In this document: positions 14,995-21,542 of the stretch, one piece after another
Position numbering within the stretch: the first letter of the stretch is position 1
Layout of the letters: each line of letters begins with the position of its first letter
Assembly (NCBI GenBank): GCA_002067045.1
Contig: MVPZ01000103.1
Location: 1 to 23,603 of the forward strand
Direction: 5' to 3'
Length of the DNA: 23,603 nt
DNA from: Methanomassiliicoccales archaeon PtaB.Bin134
GTDB taxonomy: Archaea; Thermoplasmatota; Thermoplasmata; Methanomassiliicoccales; UBA472
Made by a program: the position numbers and the translations under genes
Notes under the pieces: generated by a model
What the model saw: only the letters and a program-made list of their open reading frames with translations
Told to the model about the DNA's origin: nothing
The model's database searches: none

Positions 14995-16310
14995 ACTCCC
15001 CTGAAGTGCTTGAGCTCATCCGCCACGCCCAGCAGCGCCACCGCGCCTTCACCGAGACCGTGGATGCGATCGAGGCCGGCGGTTTCCTCTTCTCCGCCAA
15101 GGACAACCTGTGCGCTTTGGGTTTCCAGGCCAGGGCCGGATCTGCGGTGCTGGACGGCTACCGCCCTCCGTTCGACGCCACGGCGGTGCATCGGCTGAGG
15201 TCTGCCGGAGGACAGCTGGTGGGTAAGACCACCATGGACGAGTTCGGCTTCGGCACATTCAGCACCAACTCCGCGCATGGCGTGCCGCTCAACCCCTTCG
15301 ACCTGGAGCGCAGCTGCGGCGGGTCCTCCGGCGGCGCGGGAGCGGCGGCCTGCCTGATCCCCGGGCACATAGCACTGGGGGTCTCCACCGGAGGTTCCAT
15401 CTCCGGTCCGGCGTCCTTCTGCGGGGTGGTGGGGCTGACCCCCACCTACGGCCGGGTGTCCCGCTATGGCCTGATCGATTACGGCAATTCCCTGGACAAG
15501 GTGGGGCTGCTGGCGCGCTCCGCGTCCCTGGTCTCCGAGCACCTCCGCACCATCGCCGGCCCCGATCCCAAGGACCCCACCTCCTGCGCCCAGCCTCCGC
15601 TCCCGGGAAGGGGGAGGATGCCCACATCGCTGGCCGTTCCCTCCGAGGCCCTGGCCAACCTGGACCCCCGGGTGCGGGATGGCTTCCAGGCCGCGGTGTC
15701 CAGGCTGAGGGGCATGGGCATTGAGGTCACCGAGGTGTCCATGCCCTCCCTGCGCTTCGCCCTTCCGGCCTATTACATACTGGCCACTTCTGAAGCGTCC
15801 ACCAATCTGGCCCGCTACTGCGGCATGCGCTTCGGGCGCAGGGAGGAGGAGCTGAACCAGCACTTCAACGACTTCTTCACCGGCATCCGTTCCGAAAGCT
15901 TCGGGGACGAGGCCAAGAGGCGCATCCTGCTGGGGACTTTCTGCCGCATGGTGGGCTTCCGCTCCCGCTACTACCTGAAGTCCCTGGCAGTGCGCCAGAT
16001 GCTCATTGACGAGTACCGGGGGGTGTTCCAGGAGCACGACGCCGTGCTCACCCCCACCATGCCATTCCCCGCCCCCCGTTTCGAGGAGATCGGCCGCATG
16101 AGGCCATTGGAGATGTACGGGGCGGACTTCCTGACCGTGCCGCCGAACCTGACAGGCATGCCGCACATCTCCGTCCCCTGCCACTACGCGGACGGGCTTC
16201 CGGTCGGCATGCAGCTCGTGGCCGACCACTGGAAGGAGCTGGACCTCCTGGAGGCCGCCCAGGTCTGGGAGACGGCGTTCCCGTATCGCTTCCCGGAGGT
16301 GGTACTGTGA
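14991..16310 (+). CDS. gatA: Asp/Glu-tRNA amidotransferase subunit A (amidase)
   Basis: Amidase-signature subunit that releases ammonia from glutamine and passes it to GatB. It has 439 residues, somewhat shorter than the usual 460-490. The Ser-cisSer-Lys triad is visible: Lys37 in FSAKDNL, cis-Ser112/113 in CGGSSGGAG, and nucleophile Ser136 in STGGSISGP. The C-terminal part has the expected FTGIRSESFGDEAKRRILLGT and VPCHYADGLPVGMQLVA motifs. The signature around the nucleophile differs from the common SDTGGSIRxPA: Asp is Ser and Arg is Ser. Start GTG overlaps gatC's stop, and its own stop overlaps gatB's GTG start. Middle gene of the operon. Confidence 0.96.
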   Translation: MNSPEVLELIRHAQQRHRAFTETVDAIEAGGFLFSAKDNLCALGFQARAGSAVLDGYRPPFDATAVHRLRSAGGQLVGKTTMDEFGFGTFSTNSAHGVPLNPFDLERSCGGSSGGAGAAACLIPGHIALGVSTGGSISGPASFCGVVGLTPTYGRVSRYGLIDYGNSLDKVGLLARSASLVSEHLRTIAGPDPKDPTSCAQPPLPGRGRMPTSLAVPSEALANLDPRVRDGFQAAVSRLRGMGIEVTEVSMPSLRFALPAYYILATSEASTNLARYCGMRFGRREEELNQHFNDFFTGIRSESFGDEAKRRILLGTFCRMVGFRSRYYLKSLAVRQMLIDEYRGVFQEHDAVLTPTMPFPAPRFEEIGRMRPLEMYGADFLTVPPNLTGMPHISVPCHYADGLPVGMQLVADHWKELDLLEAAQVWETAFPYRFPEVVL

Positions 16311-17641
16311 AGATCGGCCTGGAGATGCACTTCCAGCTGCCCACCCGCTCCAAGCTGTTCTGCTCCTGCCCCACGGCTCCCGCGGAACCCAACCACAACG
16401 TATGCCCGGTGTGCCTGGGCTATCCCGGTTCGCGCCCCTCGCTGAACCGCCGGGCGCTGGAGGTGGGGCTGACCATAGCCCGCTTCATGGACTGCAAGAT
16501 CGAGGAGAGGGTGTGGTTCTCCCGCAAGACCTACTTCTACCCGGACCTGCCCAAGAACTTCCAGATAACCCAGTACGAATCGCCGCTTGGCACTAACGGT
16601 CAATTCGAGCTGAACGGCCGGCGCATAGGCATCTGGCGGGTGCACCTGGAGGAGGATCCAGGGCGCATACGCCGGGTGGGCCGCTCCGGCGAGGAGATAG
16701 CCTTCGTGGACTACAACCGCTCCGGGATCCCCTTGGTGGAGATAGTCACCGCTCCCGACCTCACCTCCCCGGAGGAGGCCAGGGCCTTCATCGACCAGCT
16801 GGTCACCGAGCTGCGCTCGCTGTGCGGCCTGGAGGCCCAGGACGAGCAGACCGTGCGCGTGGACGCCAACATCTCCGTGGGCGAGGAGAGGGTGGAGGTC
16901 AAGAACGTGCAGGGGCTGAGGAACCTGGAGCGGGCCCTGCGCTTCGAGGCCAGCCGGCAGTCCAAGCTGCTGGCCGCGGGCAAGAAGGTGGTGCGCGAGA
17001 CCAGGCGCTACGACGAGGAACGCAAGGTCACCAGCTCCGCCAGGGAGAAGGAGACCGAGGAGGATTACGGGTACATCGGCGAGCCGGACCTGGGGGAGTT
17101 CCACATCGGGGAGATGGCCAGGAACCTGGACCTCAGGGAGACCCCCCTGGCCCGGGCCAGGAGATTGGTGGCCGCGCACGGCATCGGGGAAGCCACCGCG
17201 AAACAGATGGTCCTCACCTCCTCCTCGCTCACCGACCTGTTCGAGGAGCTGTGCCGCCATGTTCCCCCGGAGAAGGCCGTGGGCTGGACCCTGGGGGCCA
17301 TATCGGCCAACTGGTCCGTGCTGCAGGACCCCCTGGGCTGGCCCGACCTCGCGGCCATCGTCAAGGACGAGCACGAGGGCAGGATCAACGACAACGAGGC
17401 CAAGCGCAGGATACTGTCTTTGGCCGGGGTGGCACAGGAGGAGGCCGCGGAGGGCGGGGATGACCTGGTCAAGCTCATCTCGGATTTCATCGAGGCCCAC
17501 CCAGAGGTCCTGGCCGATTACCGAAAGAACGCCAAGGCCGCCAACACCGTGATCGGCCACGTCATGAAGGAGAGCAAGGGCCGGTATTCCTCGAAGGAAG
17601 TGGTGGAAGAGGTCAGAAGGGAATTGGAGAAAAGGGTTTAG
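16307..17641 (+). CDS. gatB: Asp/Glu-tRNA amidotransferase subunit B
   Basis: tRNA-binding kinase/transamidase subunit, which phosphorylates the misacylated Asp or Glu and transfers ammonia to it. The 444-residue product begins MKIGLEMHFQLPTRSKLFC, with Zn ligands Cys19, Cys21, Cys33 and Cys36 (FCSC...CPVC). YPDLPKNFQITQYESPL, WRVHLEEDPGR and VDYNRSGIPLVEIVT mark the catalytic cradle. The last part (about 300-444) is the helical plus YqeY-like tRNA-tail domain, ending in KESKGRYSSKEVVEEV. A GTG start overlaps gatA's stop by the four bases GTGA. Its TAG overlaps the stop codon of convergent aspS. No archaeal GatD/GatE gene is present here. Confidence 0.96.
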   Translation: MKIGLEMHFQLPTRSKLFCSCPTAPAEPNHNVCPVCLGYPGSRPSLNRRALEVGLTIARFMDCKIEERVWFSRKTYFYPDLPKNFQITQYESPLGTNGQFELNGRRIGIWRVHLEEDPGRIRRVGRSGEEIAFVDYNRSGIPLVEIVTAPDLTSPEEARAFIDQLVTELRSLCGLEAQDEQTVRVDANISVGEERVEVKNVQGLRNLERALRFEASRQSKLLAAGKKVVRETRRYDEERKVTSSAREKETEEDYGYIGEPDLGEFHIGEMARNLDLRETPLARARRLVAAHGIGEATAKQMVLTSSSLTDLFEELCRHVPPEKAVGWTLGAISANWSVLQDPLGWPDLAAIVKDEHEGRINDNEAKRRILSLAGVAQEEAAEGGDDLVKLISDFIEAHPEVLADYRKNAKAANTVIGHVMKESKGRYSSKEVVEEVRRELEKRV

Positions 17642-19458
17642 AGCTCCTCGTCCTCGTCGGCCAGGCAGAGCAGCTGCAGTTCGGAGAGCTTGCTCTCCTC
17701 CACCTTGGTCGGCGCTCCGTCCACCAGCGACTGGAACTTCTTGTTCTTGGGGAAGGCGATGACGTCGCGGATGCTCTCGCAGCCCAGCAGCATGGCGCAC
17801 AGGCGGTCCATGCCCATGCCGATGCCCCCGTGCGGCGGGGCCCCGAACTCCAGGGCCTCCAGGAAGAAGTCGAACTCCCTCTGGACGGTGGCCTCGTCCA
17901 TGCCCAGGATGCCGAAGACCTTGCGCTGCATCTCCGGATCGTGGTTCCTCATGGAACCCGAGCCGATCTCGCTGCCGTCGAACACCAGGTCATAGGAGTG
18001 GCCCATGGCCAGGCTGCATTCCTTTCCCTCGGGTATCTGGTCCCCCACCGGCCTGACGAAGGGGTGGTGGAATGAGGTCAGCCCGCCGGTGGCGGGGTCC
18101 TTCTGGAACAGCGGGCAGGACACCAGCCACACGAACTGGTGGCCCTTGCCCTCCAGCAGGTCCAGGTCCTTGGCAAGCTTCAGGCGCAGCTGCCCTCCGG
18201 CCTTGAGCGTGGCCTCCCGGGGCCCGGCCAGGAACAGGAGAAGGTCCCCAAGCTCGGCCTTGGTGCGCTCGGCGATGGCCGCGCGCACCTCCTCCGGGAA
18301 GTACTTCACTATGTTGGAGCTGAGCCCCTCGGGGGTCATGCGCATCCAGGTCAGGCCGCCCATGCCCTGGGACTTGGCCCATTCGATGAGGCGGTCCACC
18401 TGCTTGCGGCCCACCGACCCGTCGGGGTCCTGCTCCTTTATCAGGGAGGCCTTCAGGTTCACGCAGGTGACCATGCCCCCCTTGGCCAGTATCCTCTGGA
18501 ATATCTCGTACGGAGCCCCCAGGACCAGGTCGGTGACCTCCTCCATCTCCAGTCCGAAACGGACGTCGGGAGCGTCGGTGCCGTACTTGGCCAGGGCGTC
18601 CTTCAGCGCGATGCGCGGGAACGGGATGCTCAGCTCCTGCCCCAGGACCTCCCTCCAGACATGGGCGTACATGCCCTCTATCATGGACAGGATGTCCTCC
18701 ATCTCCACGAAGGACATCTCCAGGTCCAGCTGGGTGAACTCCGGCTGACGGTCGGCCCGGCTGTCCTCGTCCCGGAAGCAGCGGGCGATCTGGAAGTAGC
18801 GCTCCACCCCGCCGACCATCAGCATCTGCTTGTAGAGCTGCGGCGACTGAGGCAGGGCGTAGAACTGCCCGGGCATGGTCCGGGAAGGCACCAGGAAGTC
18901 CCTGGCGCCCTCGCGAGAGCTGCGGGTGAGCATTGGGGTCTCAACCTCCATGAACCCCTGCGATTCCAGGTAGCGGCGGGCGCTGGAGATCAATCTGGAA
19001 CGGAACATCAGGTTGGCGTTCATCTCCCTGCGCCGGAGGTCCAGGTAGCGGTATCTCAGCCTGAGGTCCTCCCCGGGCAGCATGGAGTTCTTCTGCTCCG
19101 CCACCTCGAAGGGTATGGGCTTGGAGCGGCTGAGCACCTCGGCCTCCTGGATCAGGACCTCGATCTCCCCGGTGGGGTTCCTCGCGTCAGTGGTCCCCTC
19201 GACCCTGTCCCGCACCACTCCGGTGACCGAGATCACGTACTCACGGCCAATATTATTGAGGACGGTCTCCAACCGGTCCAAGTCCCCGCTGTTGGAGGCC
19301 TCAGGGTCGAACACCGCCTGGGTGCTCCCATGGGAGTCTGCGACATCGTAGAAAAGCACTCCCCCATGGTCCCTGTAGAACCTTACCCAACCGGCGAGGG
19401 TCACTCTTTTGCCAAGGTCCCCTTTAGTCAGTTGTCCGCAATGGTGTGTCCTCAACAT
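17638..19458 (-). CDS. aspS: Aspartyl-tRNA synthetase, bacterial architecture, probably non-discriminating
   Basis: Class II synthetase charging tRNA(Asp), and perhaps tRNA(Asn), with aspartate. From the ATG at 19456-19458 it has 606 residues (bacterial type about 590; archaeal type about 430). OB-fold: MLRTHHCGQL, GWVRFYRDHGG. Motif 2: FQIARCFRDEDSRADRQPEF. A GAD insertion spans roughly residues 285-425, a bacterial-only feature. Motif 3: GIGMGMDRLCAMLLG, with the bacterial tail VIAFPKNKKFQSLVDGAP. His31 in RDHGG is the residue seen in non-discriminating enzymes such as that of Pseudomonas aeruginosa, where E. coli has Leu. Starts at 19464 or TTG 19506 are possible, but GAGG 7 nt from 19458 and homology favour 19458. 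It converges on gatB with overlapping stops. Confidence 0.94.
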   Translation of the reverse strand: MLRTHHCGQLTKGDLGKRVTLAGWVRFYRDHGGVLFYDVADSHGSTQAVFDPEASNSGDLDRLETVLNNIGREYVISVTGVVRDRVEGTTDARNPTGEIEVLIQEAEVLSRSKPIPFEVAEQKNSMLPGEDLRLRYRYLDLRRREMNANLMFRSRLISSARRYLESQGFMEVETPMLTRSSREGARDFLVPSRTMPGQFYALPQSPQLYKQMLMVGGVERYFQIARCFRDEDSRADRQPEFTQLDLEMSFVEMEDILSMIEGMYAHVWREVLGQELSIPFPRIALKDALAKYGTDAPDVRFGLEMEEVTDLVLGAPYEIFQRILAKGGMVTCVNLKASLIKEQDPDGSVGRKQVDRLIEWAKSQGMGGLTWMRMTPEGLSSNIVKYFPEEVRAAIAERTKAELGDLLLFLAGPREATLKAGGQLRLKLAKDLDLLEGKGHQFVWLVSCPLFQKDPATGGLTSFHHPFVRPVGDQIPEGKECSLAMGHSYDLVFDGSEIGSGSMRNHDPEMQRKVFGILGMDEATVQREFDFFLEALEFGAPPHGGIGMGMDRLCAMLLGCESIRDVIAFPKNKKFQSLVDGAPTKVEESKLSELQLLCLADEDEEL

Positions 19459-19510
19459 TTCCATTCCTCTGGTTGGATATGGTCGGTAAGGCGGAGTAAC
19501 GTACAATCCC

Positions 19511-19518
19511 TATTAAAC
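19511..19518 (-). promoter_or_regulatory. TATA box of aspS
   Basis: Minus-strand GTTTAATA-type element predicting a start near 19489 and a leader of about 30 nt that carries the AGAGGA ribosome-binding sequence. A second, stronger TATA-like element lies further upstream at 19591-19600. Confidence 0.5.
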
Positions 19519-19543
19519 CCTTATCTAGTCAGATATGAGCATT

Positions 19544-19560
19544 TTGCCCAATTGTGGCAA
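19544..19560. repeat. Inverted repeat upstream of aspS
   Basis: TTGCC (19544-19548) and GGCAA (19556-19560) are reverse complements around a 7-nt spacer, 25-50 nt upstream of the aspS TATA box. It could be an operator or, if transcribed from 19591, an RNA hairpin. Arms are short, so significance is uncertain. Confidence 0.35.
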
Positions 19561-19632
19561 CTATATGGGTGGTGATGATGCAAAGTGTCAAGATATAAAT
19601 AGGAAGGTGGACGGATTGTTGGTGTCCGAACC

Positions 19633-20097
19633 TCATTTCTGCTCTTCGGGGCTGAAATCGGGCAGGAAGTTGAACGGGTCCTTGATCACGTTCAGTATGA
19701 CGTAGGTGTTGGTCTTCTTGACCCCCTTTATGGTGAGCATGGACTTGACCACCTGGCTGAACTCCTCCCTGGACCGGCAGGCCACCCAGGCTATGGAGTC
19801 GCACTCACCGGTCACGTCCAGCACGGCCACCACGTTCTTGAGCTCCTTGATGCTCTTCTGAACGCCCATGAGGTCCCCCTCGACATAGATGTGAACGATG
19901 GCCATGAACTCGTAGCCCAGCTTCATGTAGTCCACGTTGGCGCGGTAGCCGCGGATGACGTTGTTCGATTCCAGGTTCCTGACCCTCTGGATCAGGGTGG
20001 TGGGGTGTATCCCCAGCCTCTTGGCTATGGCCCTGGACGAACCCTGGCTGGAAGTGCAAAGCTCCTCGATGATCCTCTTGTCCAATTCATCTAGCAT
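19633..20097 (-). CDS. Lrp/AsnC family transcriptional regulator
   Basis: Feast/famine-type DNA-binding regulator, typically responding to amino acids. The 154 residues comprise an N-terminal winged HTH (MLDELDKRIIEELCTSSQ, then SRAIAKRLGIHPTTLIQRVRNLES with the recognition helix at about 30-46), a linker, and a RAM/ligand-binding alpha-beta sandwich (about 65-140: YEFMAIVHIYVEG, VVAVLDVTGECDSIAWVAC, FSQVVKSMLTIKGVKKTNTYVIL). It has one HTH and one RAM domain, the usual length. The ligand cannot be inferred. Its promoter overlaps a TATCTA-N4-TAGATA palindrome that may be an autoregulatory site, and it diverges from the alaX gene. Possible targets include the neighbouring aspS, alaX and glnA, but this is inference only. 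Confidence 0.93.
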   Translation of the reverse strand: MLDELDKRIIEELCTSSQGSSRAIAKRLGIHPTTLIQRVRNLESNNVIRGYRANVDYMKLGYEFMAIVHIYVEGDLMGVQKSIKELKNVVAVLDVTGECDSIAWVACRSREEFSQVVKSMLTIKGVKKTNTYVILNVIKDPFNFLPDFSPEEQK

Positions 20098-20124
20098 GTC
20101 TAACGACCCGCCATCCTCTTGACG

Positions 20125-20140
20125 TATCTACGCCTAGATA
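20125..20140. promoter_or_regulatory. Palindrome overlapping the lrp promoter
   Basis: TATCTA (20125-20130) and TAGATA (20135-20140) are exact reverse complements separated by CGCC. The minus-strand TATA-like ACATATATC (20137-20145) overlaps the right arm. A 16-bp AT-flanked palindrome is within the range of Lrp-family operators, so autoregulation is plausible. Confidence 0.5.
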
Positions 20141-20207
20141 TATGTCTTTTAACGTATTAAACGGGGTGAGCAAACGTCTAACGGCCTCGTTCGTCCGGAA
20201 GCGTGGA

Positions 20208-20216
20208 CTATTTACG
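20208..20216 (+). promoter_or_regulatory. TATA box of alaX
   Basis: CTATTTACG centred about 27 nt before the ATG at 20239. It supports a leaderless start there and argues against the in-frame GTG at 20203, which lies upstream of the box. Confidence 0.55.
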
Positions 20217-20238
20217 GGACACGGTCCATCCACCGGCC

Positions 20239-21420
20239 ATGACCGAGAGGCTGTTTGAGATGGATCCCTACCTCAGCGAGTTCACCGCCACCGTGCTCAA
20301 GGTGGAGGGGGACTGGGTGACCCTGGACCGCACCGCCTTCTATCCTGGAGGCGGCGGTCAGGAGAAGGACCATGGAACGCTGGACGGTCTCGAGGTACGG
20401 GACCTCAGGGGAAAGGAGGACATAGCCCACCAGGTCCCAGGGAACACTTTCTCGGCCGGGCAGAAGGTCACCGGAAGATTGGATTGGGACCGCCGTTTCC
20501 TACTCATGCGCGCACACACCGGGGAGCACCTGCTGTTCTCCGCCCTTTCCAAGCGCACGGAGATGGAGCTGGTCAAGATCTCCCTGGGCCTGGAGAGGAA
20601 GGGGCTCATCGTCAAGGGCGCCCTGGACTGGGAGGTGGTCAGGGAGGCGGTGCGGGAGGTGAACTCCATAGTAGCCGCAGGCGCCCCGGTGAGATGCGAG
20701 CTGGTGGACCGGGACTCCCTGGGAGAGGGTGGCCCACGGGTCAAGCTGGACCGCATTGCCGCACAGAAGGTCAGGGTGGTCAGCATCGGGGAGCACGACC
20801 AGGCCGCCTGCGCCGGCGTCCATCTCCATGACGCTTCCGAGATCGGCATGCTGCTGGTCACCAAGTTCACCTCCGCCAGGCCTGCAGGCGACTGGGAGAT
20901 CGAGTTCATGGTGGGTCCGGAGGCGGTGCAGGCCGCGGTCGACATGTCCGTGCGCTCGCTGATGCTGGCGGAGAGGATGGGCGCCCTGCCTCAGGATTCC
21001 CTGACAGCCTTCGACAACCGGGAAACGGAGCTCATCCGAAGCAGGGAGGCCCTGAAAACGTATGGCAGGATGGCACTGTCCTCGCTGGAACCCGTTCGGA
21101 TCGGGGGAATGAAGCTATACAGCGGGGCCTTCCCCGGCCTGGACCGCAAGCTGCTCATGGAGAGGGCCACCGAGCTGGCCTCACAGGGCGGGACGGTGGT
21201 GGCGTTGGCCGCGGAGGACGAAAAGGCCTTCCTGGTCCTGGCCTGCTCGGGGGACGCCGGCATCGACTGCCCCTCTCTTCTGAACAGGGCGCTGGCCCAG
21301 CACGGAGGAAAAGGGGGCGGAAAGACCTGCTTCGCCAGCGGTGGAACGCCTGGTCAGGTCAAGGCCGAGGTCCTCCTGCAGGACATGCTCTTGATGTTAG
21401 AAAGTTGTATAAAGCATTGA
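20239..21420 (+). CDS. Alanyl-tRNA editing protein AlaX (long form, with DHHA1-like domain)
   Basis: Free-standing trans-editing hydrolase that removes serine (or glycine) from mischarged tRNA(Ala). From 20239 it has 393 residues, the long AlaX form. The N-terminal beta-barrel part begins MTERLFEMDPYLSEFTATV and includes the glycine-rich FYPGGGGQEKDHG. The zinc site is formed by His residues in RAHTGEHLLFSAL (H-x3-H) and Cys/His in AACAGVHLHD (C-x3-H). Residues about 240-393 resemble DHHA1 of AlaRS (LYSGAFPGLDRKLL, HGGKGGGKTCFASGG), likely helping tRNA contact. An upstream GTG (20203) would add MDYLRDTVHPPA but precedes the TATA box. Divergent from lrp and followed by the AT-rich glnA promoter region. 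Confidence 0.92.
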   Translation: MTERLFEMDPYLSEFTATVLKVEGDWVTLDRTAFYPGGGGQEKDHGTLDGLEVRDLRGKEDIAHQVPGNTFSAGQKVTGRLDWDRRFLLMRAHTGEHLLFSALSKRTEMELVKISLGLERKGLIVKGALDWEVVREAVREVNSIVAAGAPVRCELVDRDSLGEGGPRVKLDRIAAQKVRVVSIGEHDQAACAGVHLHDASEIGMLLVTKFTSARPAGDWEIEFMVGPEAVQAAVDMSVRSLMLAERMGALPQDSLTAFDNRETELIRSREALKTYGRMALSSLEPVRIGGMKLYSGAFPGLDRKLLMERATELASQGGTVVALAAEDEKAFLVLACSGDAGIDCPSLLNRALAQHGGKGGGKTCFASGGTPGQVKAEVLLQDMLLMLESCIKH

Positions 21421-21423
21421 AAA

Positions 21424-21472
21424 AGTGTATGTTTGTACATTATAATATGTTAATAATATGCATATGTACACT
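21424..21472. promoter_or_regulatory. AT-rich palindromic region upstream of glnA
   Basis: Nested inverted repeats: AGTGTA (21424-21429) with TACACT (21467-21472), and TGTACAT (21434-21440) with ATGTACA (21464-21470), around an AT-rich centre. It lies 40-90 nt upstream of the glnA TATA box, right after alaX, and strongly contrasts with the GC-rich surroundings. A regulator-binding region for nitrogen control is plausible; the protein is unknown. Confidence 0.5.
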
Positions 21473-21512
21473 CAAGTAAACTGAAGATGCACATTTGTTG
21501 CCTAGAAAATTA

Positions 21513-21521
21513 TTTAATATA
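21513..21521 (+). promoter_or_regulatory. TATA box of glnA
   Basis: TTTAATATA, the best TATA match in the window, centred 26 nt before the ATG at 21543. The position predicts transcription starting at or beside the A of the ATG, so the mRNA should be leaderless. Confidence 0.75.
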
Positions 21522-21542
21522 CCTGCGTGTAAACCCCTCCCA

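Noticed and set aside
16184..17800. Long minus-strand open frame opposite gatB
   Set aside because: Its translation is repetitive Leu/Gly/Val/His-rich sequence with no motif, and gatB is unmistakable on the plus strand.
19525..19542. Five-codon MLISD frame as an Asp-sensing leader peptide for aspS
   Set aside because: Only one Asp codon, and ribosome-mediated attenuation of this kind is not established for archaea; the frame is short enough to be chance.
18139..19575. Long plus-strand open frame opposite aspS
   Set aside because: Antisense shadow of aspS; no recognisable domain.
21495..21542. Upstream TTG start for glnA
   Set aside because: It lies upstream of a strong TATA box that predicts transcription starting at the ATG at 21543.
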